NCBI GenBank assembly: GCA_002478265.1 | Contig: DLNC01000019.1 | Coordinates: forward strand, 1-64,000 | DNA length: 64,000 bases | Direction of reading: 5' to 3' | From: Syntrophaceae bacterium UBA7520 | GTDB lineage: Bacteria > Desulfobacterota > Syntrophia > Syntrophales > Smithellaceae | Shown: one piece after another, positions 26,827 to 34,381 of the stretch | Numbering within the stretch: the stretch's first letter is position 1 | How the letters are laid out: every line of letters starts with the position of its first letter | Translations under genes and position numbers: made by a program | The notes under the pieces: generated by a model | Told to the model about the DNA's origin: nothing | Database searches by the model: none | Seen by the model: only the letters and a program-made list of their open reading frames with translations

Positions 26827-27555
26827 TTGATTATCATCCCCGCAATTGACATCAAGGGCGGAAAATGCGTGCGTCTCGCCCAGGGTGATTTTGAACGCGT
26901 CACCATCTACGCCGACAACCCTCCGGAAATGGCGCAAAACTGGGCGCAAAAGGGAGCGGAGCTGATCCATGTCGTCGATCTGGACGGCTCAGTGGCGGGT
27001 TTCCCCAAAAACGCCCCCGCCGTCATCGAAATTGTCAAACGGCTGAATAATGTCCCCGTACAAATCGGCGGCGGCATCAGAGATATGCAGACCATCGACT
27101 TCTACCTGCAAAACGGCGTGGCAGCGGTAATTCTCGGCACGGCGGCGCTGCAAAATGAAGAAATAATTTTCCAGGCGGGCAGTAAATACCCGGGGGAAAT
27201 TATTTTGGGGATAGACGCTCTCGACGGCAAAGTATCCGTGGAAGGATGGAAACGAAAAACAAACGAAGACGCGACAACGCTGGCCCGGCGCTTCGAAAAC
27301 TGCGGCTTGAAAGCCATCGTCTACACCGACATCAAGCGCGACGGGATGGAAACAGGCGTAAACATCGAAGCAACGCGGGCACTGGCTGAAGCAGTGCGAG
27401 TACCGGTCATTGCCTCCGGCGGCGTCGCTTCAATTAAAGACATTGAAAAACTAAAGGCTATAGAAAACTGTGGCATCTGCGGCGTGATTATCGGACGCGC
27501 TCTTTACACCGGAGCGATTAAACTGGAAGACGCGATTAAAGCGGCCGCCGCGTAA
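26827..27555 (+). CDS. hisA: ProFAR isomerase
   Basis: 1-(5-phosphoribosyl)-5-[(5-phosphoribosylamino)methylideneamino]imidazole-4-carboxamide isomerase, a TIM barrel of about 242 residues and fourth step of histidine synthesis. Motifs: IIIPAIDIKGGKCVRL with the catalytic Asp, QIGGGIRD, DIKRDGMETGVN with the second Asp, and IASGGVAS. The start is TTG at 26827 with GGAGTG upstream; upstream in-frame codons from 26770 do not fit the family N-terminus. It lies 86 bp after the periplasmic protein gene. Confidence 0.95.
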   Translation: MIIIPAIDIKGGKCVRLAQGDFERVTIYADNPPEMAQNWAQKGAELIHVVDLDGSVAGFPKNAPAVIEIVKRLNNVPVQIGGGIRDMQTIDFYLQNGVAAVILGTAALQNEEIIFQAGSKYPGEIILGIDALDGKVSVEGWKRKTNEDATTLARRFENCGLKAIVYTDIKRDGMETGVNIEATRALAEAVRVPVIASGGVASIKDIEKLKAIENCGICGVIIGRALYTGAIKLEDAIKAAAA

Positions 27556-27585
27556 GACAGGGGAAAACGAAGGAGGAAAGCGATC

Positions 27586-27930
27586 ATGGAAGATTGTGTT
27601 TTTTGCAAAATTGTCGCGGGAAAAATTCCCTGCAGTAAAGTTTATGAAGATGAAAAAGTGCTGGCGTTCGACGACATTCAGCCCATGGCGCCCGTGCATG
27701 TTATCATCATTCCCAAGGAGCATATTCCAACCTTGATGGATGTTGCCCCCGAAAGAAAAGATGTCGCTGCCGACCTTTACGTCGCCGCGCAAAAGGTGGC
27801 ACAAATAAAAAAAATCGCCGCGCGTGGTTTCCGCACTGTGGTAAACTGCAACACGGAAGGCGGGCAGGTGGTGTTTCATCTGCACATGCATCTGCTGGGC
27901 GGCAAAAAACTGCAAGACCAGCTCGGCTGA
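27586..27930 (+). CDS. HIT family nucleotide-binding protein (HinT-like)
   Basis: Histidine-triad protein, 114 residues, HINT branch (purine nucleoside phosphoramidase type). It begins CVFCKIVAGKIPCSKVYED, has HVIIIPKEHIP in the middle and ends with the triad HLHMHLLGG (HxHxH). AAGGAGG lies before the ATG, 30 bp after hisA. HINT genes often stand next to his or YqeY genes, so the position is not odd. Confidence 0.95.
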   Translation: MEDCVFCKIVAGKIPCSKVYEDEKVLAFDDIQPMAPVHVIIIPKEHIPTLMDVAPERKDVAADLYVAAQKVAQIKKIAARGFRTVVNCNTEGGQVVFHLHMHLLGGKKLQDQLG

Positions 27931-27946
27931 AATTCAGGAGAAAAAT

Positions 27947-28396
27947 ATGGACATCAACACAAAACTAAACGAAGAAATGGTTGCGGCCACCAAGGCTAAA
28001 GATAAAATCAGGCTTTCCGCCATCCGCCTGCTGAAAACGGCCGTGCACAACAAAGAAATAGATTTAATGCGGCCGCTCAACGAAACGGAGTTTATGCAGC
28101 TTCTTTCCGCGATGGTTAAGCAGAGAAAGGATTCCATCGAGCAGTTTGCCAAAGGCGGCAGAACTGATCTGGTGGAAAAGGAAGAAGCGGAGCTTAAAGT
28201 CGTGCAGGAGTTTCTACCCGCGCAGATGACGGACGAAGAGCTGGAAAATACAATCAAAAAAGCCATTGCCGAGGCTCAAGCGGCATCCGTCAAGGACATG
28301 GGCAAAGTGATGAAAATACTGATGCCGCAGATCACCGGCAAGGCTGACGCCAAGACCGTGGGTGAAAAAGTTAAGGCGCTTTTATCCTTATATTAA
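27947..28396 (+). CDS. YqeY-like (GatB/Yqey domain) protein
   Basis: Helical protein of 149 residues of the GatB/Yqey family, resembling the tRNA-interacting tail of the amidotransferase subunit GatB. Typical stretches are KDKIRLSAIRLLKTAVHNKE, KQRKDSIEQFAKGGRTDL, EFLPAQMTDEEL and the C-terminal TGKADAKTVGEKVKALL. Function is uncertain. AGGAGA precedes the ATG. It lies 16 bp after the HIT gene and directly before dnaG, a common gene order. Confidence 0.94.
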   Translation: MDINTKLNEEMVAATKAKDKIRLSAIRLLKTAVHNKEIDLMRPLNETEFMQLLSAMVKQRKDSIEQFAKGGRTDLVEKEEAELKVVQEFLPAQMTDEELENTIKKAIAEAQAASVKDMGKVMKILMPQITGKADAKTVGEKVKALLSLY

Positions 28397-28443
28397 TAAC
28401 ACAAAAGCCCTAAATAAAAAAATGGGCTCAAGGAAAGCATTAC

Positions 28444-30195
28444 GTGCGCTTTGACGACAGCAAAATCGAAGAAATCAAAAGTCGGGTGGATATTGTCGAA
28501 TTGGCTTCCGAATACCTGACGCTGAAAAAGGCGGGACGCAACTTTGTCGGCCTTTGCCCCTTTCATCAGGAAAAAACGCCTTCTTTCACGCTGAACAGGG
28601 AAAAACAGATATTTTACTGTTTCGGCTGCGGACAGGGAGGCAATGTCATCACCTTTCTGATGAAAATAGCCGGAAAAACATTCCCTGAAGCGATCAAGGA
28701 TTTGGCGCAGAAAGCGGGCGTGATTCTACCGCCGCGCGTGACCGACAAGGAAAGCCGGGAACGCGAAACGCTGAGAGAAAAAATAACTTCTCTTAATCTG
28801 CGGGCGGCGCAACAGTTCGCCCGCAATCTCCAGGCGCCCTCGGGAAAAGAGGCGCGCCTTTATCTGCAGGAGAGAAGCATTTCCGAAGAGACTATCAGGA
28901 AATTTCGTCTTGGTTACGCTCCGGATAGCTGGAATGCCCTGGCTGATTATCTCGAGGGAAGCGGGCTTTCACTGAAGCTTGCCGAACAGGCGGGACTGGT
29001 AATCACCGGCAAGGACGGGCGTTTTTACGATCGCTTCCGCGGCCGGTTGATTTTTCCCATCGAAAACGTATCCGGCGAAGTGATTGCCTTCGGCGGAAGA
29101 ATCTTGGGCAAAGGCGAGCCGAAATACCTGAACTCCCCGGAATCGCCCGTTTATATCAAAGGAAAAAATCTATACGGACTTAATAAAACGAAAGAAGAAA
29201 TCCGCCGGAAAGGCTTCGCTATTATTGTCGAGGGCTATTTCGATTTAATCTCGCTGGTCAATGCCGGCGTGGGCAATGTCGTGGCGACACTGGGCACGGC
29301 GCTTACCAGGGAACATCTGGAACTGCTGCACCGTTACACCACGGATATCGTCGCGCTGTTTGACCCTGATGAGGCCGGGAAAAAAGCTTTGAATCGCAGT
29401 CTCGATCTTTTCCTGGAAATGCGCATGAAGGCGCGCGCGCTAATTCTGCCGGACGGGCACGATCCGGACGATTACGTAAAAAAGTTCGGTCCGGATAAAC
29501 TGGAAGAGATGATTTCTCACGCTCAGCCCCTGAGTGATTATTATATCGAAAATGTCATCGGCGGCGGCGCGACCTATGAAGACAAGAGGGAAATGATCAG
29601 AAGAGCAATGGAATTCATTGGGAAGATCAGCGACCAGAAGGAAAAAGCGCTTTTTATCAAACGCGTCGCGGAAAAAACGGGCATAAATGAAGATTTGCTT
29701 ATAAAAGCGCTGCCGCGGGAAAAAACCGCAAGCGCCAAAACAAAGCTTCCGCTTAATATTGATGCTGACACGGTGGAAATGCACTTGATACAGCTGCTGC
29801 TTGAGTACCCCAAAAAAATAATTCAAATTGAAGAGGAAAGCATCCTTAATTATTTCCTGCAGCCGCGCCTCAAATCCTTAGGCAAAAAAATAATCGAGAT
29901 GTATAATGAACAAGGATTTGTCGATATCGGGGTTATTCTGGGGGGGGATGAAGACGCGCCCCTGCGCGAGAGGATTTTTCAGGCCATGATTAAGGCGTTG
30001 CCGGCCGATGCCGTCATGCTGGAAAAAGTATTTTCGGATAACTTAAGACAAATCAAGAAAAAATGGTTTAAGGAACAGCATCGCCAGATTAAGCTGCGGC
30101 TCGGCAAGGCCCAGGAAAGCGGCAATGACGACCTGATAAATGAGCTTTTACGCGAAAAAGAACACTTGCTAATGGAAGAAAAAGAATTAAATTAA
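28444..30195 (+). CDS. dnaG: DNA primase
   Basis: Bacterial primase making RNA primers at the fork, 583 residues. It has the N-terminal CHC2 zinc finger (CPFHQEKTPSFT ... CFGCGQGGN), the catalytic core with GRLIFPIENVSGEVIAFGGR, TOPRIM elements (IIVEGYFDLISL, ALFDPDEAGKKA) and a C-terminal helicase-binding helical domain of normal size. The start is GTG at 28444 with CAAGGAAAG upstream. rpoD follows after 27 bp, as in the classical macromolecular-synthesis operon. Confidence 0.97.
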   Translation: MRFDDSKIEEIKSRVDIVELASEYLTLKKAGRNFVGLCPFHQEKTPSFTLNREKQIFYCFGCGQGGNVITFLMKIAGKTFPEAIKDLAQKAGVILPPRVTDKESRERETLREKITSLNLRAAQQFARNLQAPSGKEARLYLQERSISEETIRKFRLGYAPDSWNALADYLEGSGLSLKLAEQAGLVITGKDGRFYDRFRGRLIFPIENVSGEVIAFGGRILGKGEPKYLNSPESPVYIKGKNLYGLNKTKEEIRRKGFAIIVEGYFDLISLVNAGVGNVVATLGTALTREHLELLHRYTTDIVALFDPDEAGKKALNRSLDLFLEMRMKARALILPDGHDPDDYVKKFGPDKLEEMISHAQPLSDYYIENVIGGGATYEDKREMIRRAMEFIGKISDQKEKALFIKRVAEKTGINEDLLIKALPREKTASAKTKLPLNIDADTVEMHLIQLLLEYPKKIIQIEEESILNYFLQPRLKSLGKKIIEMYNEQGFVDIGVILGGDEDAPLRERIFQAMIKALPADAVMLEKVFSDNLRQIKKKWFKEQHRQIKLRLGKAQESGNDDLINELLREKEHLLMEEKELN

Positions 30196-30222
30196 TGCGA
30201 TATAAAATCCCGGAGAGAGACC

Positions 30223-31971
30223 ATGTCCAAAGAACTGCAGTCTGAAGAATTCAAAAAATTACTAATGCTAGGAGAGGAAAAAGGTTTTTTAACCTATGAC
30301 GACGTCAATGATATCCTACCGCCGGATGTGACCTCCTCGGACCAAATAGATGATATTATTATGCTATTTGGCGAAAAGAACATCGACATCATCGACACGG
30401 AACAGGGCGAAAAACTCATGGTAAAAAAGCCCGCCGAGGACGCGGCTCCTTCCAAGTTATCCGAAGCGCTGGCCCTCATACCGGCCGCGGGCAAGACCGG
30501 AGACCCCGTTAAAATGTATCTGCGCGAGATGGGCATGGTTTCGCTCTTAAGTCGCGAGGGCGAGGTGGAAATAGCCAAAAAAATTGAAGAAGGCGCGCGC
30601 GAAACGATGTCAGCGATTTTCCGCCTGCCCATTTCCATAAGCGAGGTTTTAAGCATCGGTGAAAAGCTGCAAAGCGGCGAAATCCGTGTAAAGAATGTCG
30701 TGGATAATATCGAAGATGAAGAAGGATTCGTGGAAGAAGACGAACACCGCGACCGGGTTTTAAAACTGATTTCCCGCATCAAACTATTCAACGACCGAAA
30801 TAACGTTCTGCACAACAGACTCAAAGCAAAAGGCATCAGCGCCAAACAGCGCGAAGCAATGACCTCCGAGCTGGAAAAAAACACGCGGTTTATCGTCACG
30901 TTGTGCCGGAAAATCCGCTTCAGTAAAAAACAGATAAATCGTTTCACTTCCCGGCTGCGTTACTTTAACGAAGAAATAGAAAACGCTGAAAGGGTTATCA
31001 ACCAGTACAAAAAACAAACGAAATTAAATCTGGCGCAACTGGAAAAAGCCTGGGCAAAAATGAAAAGGTCAAAGGCTGACGAAAAAAAAGCGGCCCGGGA
31101 AAGCCGCGTCTCCGTGGAACTCTTAAAAAGGAGCAAGGTGGACATTGACGAAGCCCACAAGAAGATTAAACAGATCGTCCGCGAAGCGGGCATTCCGGCG
31201 GCAACCCTAAAAACAGTGGTTAAATCGATCGAAGAAGGCGAGCGCAAGGCCGATATCGCGCAGCGAAAACTGGTGGAGGCAAACCTAAGGCTGGTGGTGA
31301 GCATCGCCAAAAAATACACCAATCGCGGCCTGCAATTTTTGGATTTGATTCAGGAAGGCAATATCGGCCTGATGAAGGCCGTGGACAAATTCGAGTATCA
31401 GCGCGGCTATAAGTTTTCCACGTACGCGACATGGTGGATCAGGCAGGCCATCACCCGCGCCATCGCGGATCAGGCGCGCACAATCAGAATTCCCGTGCAC
31501 ATGATTGAAACAATCAATAAGCTGATTCGCACTTCCCGCTATCTCGTTCAGGAGCTTGGTCGCGAACCCACGCCGGAAGAAATCGCCAACAAGATGGAAT
31601 ATCCGCTGGAAAAGGTTAGAAAAGTGTTGAAAATCGCCAAAGAGCCGATCTCTCTGGAAACGCCCATCGGCGAAGAAGAGGACAGCCATCTTGGGGATTT
31701 TATCGAAGACAAGAGAATCATGTCTCCTTCCGAGGCGACCATCAGCATGGATCTAGCGGAACAAACAAAGAAGATACTTTCGACGCTGACGCCGCGCGAA
31801 GAAAAGGTTCTGCGCATGCGCTTCGGCATCAGTGACAGGCTCAGCACACTTACTGAAGACTCAAGCGCGCTCAGCAGCCTGATCGAAAGCCTGGCCCAGG
31901 ATACTGATGTTAAAGAACAGCCGGCGGCAAAAAAAACAAAGAAAAAACCGCGGAAGCGTGGCGGAAAATAG
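30223..31971 (+). CDS. rpoD: RNA polymerase primary sigma factor, region 4.2 replaced
   Basis: Sigma-70 group 1 factor by position and by sequence up to residue 536. Region 1.1 (residues 1-75), region 1.2 (DPVKMYLREMGMVSLLSREG), a charged non-conserved insert, region 2 (GLMKAVDKFEYQRGYKFSTY, ATWWIRQAITRAIADQ), region 3 (RTSRYLVQELGREPTPEEIA) and region 4.1 (LTPREEKVLRMRFGI) are all canonical. After FGI the expected region 4.2 helix-turn-helix (TLEEVG, TRERIRQIEAKALRKLR) is absent; instead 46 residues (from base 31831) rich in Ser/Leu/Glu end in KKTKKKPRKRGGK. I found no region 4.2 in another frame of this stretch. Total length (582) stays normal. It could be a real variant, a recombined copy or a sequence error. 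Confidence 0.9.
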   Translation: MSKELQSEEFKKLLMLGEEKGFLTYDDVNDILPPDVTSSDQIDDIIMLFGEKNIDIIDTEQGEKLMVKKPAEDAAPSKLSEALALIPAAGKTGDPVKMYLREMGMVSLLSREGEVEIAKKIEEGARETMSAIFRLPISISEVLSIGEKLQSGEIRVKNVVDNIEDEEGFVEEDEHRDRVLKLISRIKLFNDRNNVLHNRLKAKGISAKQREAMTSELEKNTRFIVTLCRKIRFSKKQINRFTSRLRYFNEEIENAERVINQYKKQTKLNLAQLEKAWAKMKRSKADEKKAARESRVSVELLKRSKVDIDEAHKKIKQIVREAGIPAATLKTVVKSIEEGERKADIAQRKLVEANLRLVVSIAKKYTNRGLQFLDLIQEGNIGLMKAVDKFEYQRGYKFSTYATWWIRQAITRAIADQARTIRIPVHMIETINKLIRTSRYLVQELGREPTPEEIANKMEYPLEKVRKVLKIAKEPISLETPIGEEEDSHLGDFIEDKRIMSPSEATISMDLAEQTKKILSTLTPREEKVLRMRFGISDRLSTLTEDSSALSSLIESLAQDTDVKEQPAAKKTKKKPRKRGGK

Positions 31972-31973
31972 TA

Positions 31974-32002
31974 TTGACAACCCGAATATTTATGTATATC
32001 AA
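31974..32002 (+). promoter_or_regulatory. promoter of the CAU tRNA
   Basis: TTGACA (31974-31979), a 17-base spacer and TATCAA (31997-32002) form a good housekeeping promoter beginning right after the rpoD stop and 34 bp before the tRNA. A perfect -35 box here implies the cell still has a sigma factor able to read it. Confidence 0.7.
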
Positions 32003-32035
32003 GGCAAACCTTGAAAGACGTAAGGCGCTGTTACA

Positions 32036-32111
32036 GGGCCCATAGCTCAATTGGTAGAGCCACCGGCTCATAACCGGTAGGTCCCTGGTTCGATCCCAGG
32101 TGGGCCCACCA
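32036..32111 (+). tRNA. tRNA with anticodon CAU (Met or lysidine-type Ile2)
   Basis: A complete 76-base cloverleaf. The acceptor arm GGGCCCA (32036-32042) pairs with TGGGCCC (32101-32107), discriminator A, and CCA is encoded (32109-32111). The D arm is GCTC/GAGC, the anticodon arm ACCGG-CTCATAA-CCGGT with CAT at 32069-32071, and the T arm holds GGTTCGATCC. Elongator Met and Ile2 (lysidine at C34) tRNAs share this anticodon; identity needs comparison with the other CAU genes of the genome. It does not have the initiator's usual three G-C pairs in the anticodon stem. Confidence 0.95.
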
Positions 32112-32265
32112 ATCATGCCTGAAAGTAGCAAGGAAAATGAACAAAGAAATATTTCACATAGTGCACGGAGAAGAAAGATCGCCATACGTCCGCGCATGCG
32201 CCGTGACGCAACAGGAATCTTCATCCACCCACGGCACAGCCAATACGGCAAATAAGCCAATTATA

Positions 32266-32298
32266 AAAATGCACCCCTAAAAGGTGCATTTTTTTTAT
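32266..32298 (+). terminator. Rho-independent terminator after the tRNA
   Basis: AAATGCACC (32267-32275) pairs perfectly with GGTGCATTT (32283-32291) over a 7-base loop, followed by a T run. It separates the tRNA transcript from the zinc-ribbon gene that starts just after it. Confidence 0.88.
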
Positions 32299-32322
32299 TA
32301 TGAAAATAGGGGGAGCAAGAAA

Positions 32323-33045
32323 TTGAGAGAGGATTTATCGTTATTAATCGAACTTCAGGAATGCGATACGCGGCTGGTTAGTCTTTTGGCCAGCAAAAAA
32401 AATCTGCCGGAAAAAATGGCAAAGCTGGAGCAGGATTTTTTAGCTTTTAGGGAGAACATTGAGCAAAACAAAAGGAAATACGAAGAAATAAAAACCGCGC
32501 ACGCGGCGAAAGAAAAGGAAATAAAAAAAATAAATGAGGGCATCGTAAAGGCCAAGGAGAGGCTGCTGGAAGTAAAAAACAACAAGGAATATCAGGCCAT
32601 GCTCAAGGAAATTGAAACGGCTGAGGCCTCTCTGGGTGACGTTGAAACACAGGTAATCTCTCTTCTGGAAGAAATGGATAAACTCGCCGTCCTGGTGAAA
32701 AAAGACGAAGAAGTTCTAAACCAGCATAAGCGGCAATACGAAGAAGAAAAAAATAAGATACAGGCGGATATAGCATCAATTGACACGGACTTCACCGGCT
32801 GGGAGCAAAAAAGAAGCGCCCTGACCAATAAGGTGGACAGCCTACTTCTGGCGAAATATGAAAAACTCAAAAAAAGAGGCAACGGTATCGGTGTCATTTC
32901 CGTTTGGAAGGCCGTCTGCAACGGCTGCCACATGAATATTCCGCCACAGCTGTATAACGAATTGCAAAGGTCAGCGGAGCTCTTGAGCTGCCCGAACTGC
33001 AACAGAATAATTTATTTTGAAAATAAGGAAAATCCATCTCATTGA
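32323..33045 (+). CDS. coiled-coil zinc-ribbon protein (DUF164/CdsZ-like)
   Basis: A 241-residue protein with a long N-terminal coiled coil (roughly residues 5-175, heptads rich in Lys/Glu) and a C-terminal C4 zinc ribbon, CNGCHMNIPP ... CPNCNRIIYF. This is the C4-type zinc ribbon family; proposed roles are nucleic-acid or protein binding. The TTG at 32323 with GGGGGAG seven bases upstream is chosen; an earlier GTG at 32284 falls inside the terminator stem and cannot be a sensible start. The RNase H gene overlaps its stop. Confidence 0.9.
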   Translation: MREDLSLLIELQECDTRLVSLLASKKNLPEKMAKLEQDFLAFRENIEQNKRKYEEIKTAHAAKEKEIKKINEGIVKAKERLLEVKNNKEYQAMLKEIETAEASLGDVETQVISLLEEMDKLAVLVKKDEEVLNQHKRQYEEEKNKIQADIASIDTDFTGWEQKRSALTNKVDSLLLAKYEKLKKRGNGIGVISVWKAVCNGCHMNIPPQLYNELQRSAELLSCPNCNRIIYFENKENPSH

Positions 33046-33452
33046 CCACACCCGAAACCTACAGATTGTACACTGATGGCGCCTGTCGGGGAAATCCCGG
33101 CACGGGCGGCGCGGGAGCCGTAATCACGGATAACCGGGAAAACATCCTCTGGGAAGGAAAGCGATACCTGGGACACTGCACCAACAATATCGCCGAATAC
33201 AAAGCTTTGATTTTAGGTCTGGAAGGCGCGCTGCAAAACGGATATAAAAACCTGGAAGTGTATCTTGACTCCGAGCTTCTCGCCCGTCAGGTTAACGGTT
33301 TATACAAAGTTAAGAATGAAAATCTAAAGGAATTAATGCGTCAGGTGCAAGCGCTGCTTGCATCTTTTGACAATATTCAGGTAAAACACGTCCCGCGCCG
33401 CCACAATGAACACGCCGACAGGCTGGCCAATCTGGCCATAGACCAACAATAA
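33042..33452 (+). CDS. RNase HI family ribonuclease
   Basis: Type 1 RNase H homologue, 136 residues, cutting RNA in RNA-DNA hybrids. The acidic catalytic set is visible: Asp in YTDGACRGNPGTGGAG, Glu in NIAEYKALILGL, Asp in VYLDSELLA, and the last Asp in RRHNEHADRLANLA. It resembles the shorter YpdQ/RNase HI-like group lacking the basic protrusion. The TTG start overlaps the stop of the zinc-ribbon gene (TTGA), showing coupled translation of a conserved gene pair. Confidence 0.93.
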   Translation: MTTPETYRLYTDGACRGNPGTGGAGAVITDNRENILWEGKRYLGHCTNNIAEYKALILGLEGALQNGYKNLEVYLDSELLARQVNGLYKVKNENLKELMRQVQALLASFDNIQVKHVPRRHNEHADRLANLAIDQQ

Positions 33453-33519
33453 AGTATCAGCCACAAAAAACTGATAATTCCCGCCGCGATTATCGCTTGA
33501 ATGAAAGAAGTGCAAATAT

Positions 33520-33876
33520 TTATCTGATGGAAATATTGATGGTCTGTTCTTTTTCCGGCGGTTTGTCTTTTTCCCAATCGCGCGCGTACTTGAAAACAAT
33601 ACTCGTCTCTCCCGCCTTGAGCGCCTTGAAGGTGAATAGCTGTTTTCCATCCGCGCCCAGACGCTGTGTCCTGTAGGGGATATATTCCGAGTTCACCAGT
33701 TCCAGCATGGTTTCATCCAGCGGCTCGGCCAGCTGCCACTGGTAGCCGGTGGACATATTGGCTCTCAGGGTAATGGTGAAATTGGTCCCTGCCTTGAATT
33801 GTATGGGCTTGGATTGCGCAAAACAAAATGGCGATAAAAATACCAACGCCATGCTGATAATTATTATTTTTTTCAT
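33520..33876 (-). CDS. chagasin-like (I42) cysteine protease inhibitor, exported
   Basis: 118-residue protein with a signal peptide (IIISMALVFLSPFCFAQS). The mature part has the three loops of the I42 inhibitor family: NMSTGYQWQL (NPTTGYxW type), the middle DGKQLFTFKALKAGETSI and the final YARDWEKD (RPWE type). Such inhibitors block papain-family proteases and act in the periplasm or outside the cell. It stands alone on the minus strand, convergent with the RNase H gene; no papain-like protease is encoded in the window. Confidence 0.85.
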   Translation of the reverse strand: MKKIIIISMALVFLSPFCFAQSKPIQFKAGTNFTITLRANMSTGYQWQLAEPLDETMLELVNSEYIPYRTQRLGADGKQLFTFKALKAGETSIVFKYARDWEKDKPPEKEQTINISIR

Positions 33877-33944
33877 GCTAGGTTACATACACGATATATC
33901 CTCTTATGTAAACCCATAAATGACAGACATGCTGCAACAAATAG

Positions 33945-33980
33945 ATGCCGTTATCCGCCAATCAGGACGGATAATGGCAT
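33945..33980. terminator. hairpin downstream of glnK
   Basis: A 13-bp stem, ATGCCGTTATCCG (33945-33957) with CGGATAATGGCAT (33968-33980), one G-T pair and a 10-base loop. It lies 48 bp after the glnK stop on the minus strand, where it probably acts; the T-rich flank (TTTTGTTT) is on the plus side, so the orientation is uncertain. Confidence 0.6.
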
Positions 33981-34028
33981 TTTGTTTAAAAAAATTAATT
34001 CTTCAGGGCTTTAGCGCGATTTATTCTT

Positions 34029-34370
34029 TTAACCTATGGCAACGCCTCCTCGCTCCGAAGAGCTGATACGGATGCACTCATGCAAATCAATAATAAATAT
34101 TTTACCATCTCCCACATCGCCTGTGCGCGCCCCTTTCGTTATGGCCGTAATGGTCGGCTCTACGAACGCTTCATTTACAGCGATATCCAATCTGACTTTG
34201 CTGAGCAGCCCGCCTGCCTCTTTGGCGCCGCGATAAAACTGCGTCACGCCTTTTTGTCTGCCCTGCCCCAAAACATTGGAGACGGTCATAAGGTTTACGT
34301 TAACGGCTTCCAATTCTCTTTTCACCGCTTCCAGTTTGTGCGGCTGAATGATGGCAACAATTAATTTCAT
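34029..34370 (-). CDS. glnK: PII nitrogen regulatory protein (GlnK-type, no Tyr51)
   Basis: PII signal protein of 113 residues that gates the AmtB ammonium channel and reports nitrogen/energy state through ATP/ADP and 2-oxoglutarate. Core motifs: the start MKLIVAIIQPHKLEAVKREL, GRQKGVTQFYRGA, and GARTGDVGDGKIFI for nucleotide binding. Aligned with E. coli GlnB, residue 51 of the T-loop is Glu (YRGAKEAGG) instead of the uridylylated Tyr, so control by GlnD is unlikely. GGAGGAA precedes the ATG, 11 bp after amtB, in the usual amtB-glnK pair. Confidence 0.95.
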   Translation of the reverse strand: MKLIVAIIQPHKLEAVKRELEAVNVNLMTVSNVLGQGRQKGVTQFYRGAKEAGGLLSKVRLDIAVNEAFVEPTITAITKGARTGDVGDGKIFIIDLHECIRISSSERGGVAIG

Positions 34371-34381
34371 GTTTATTCCTC

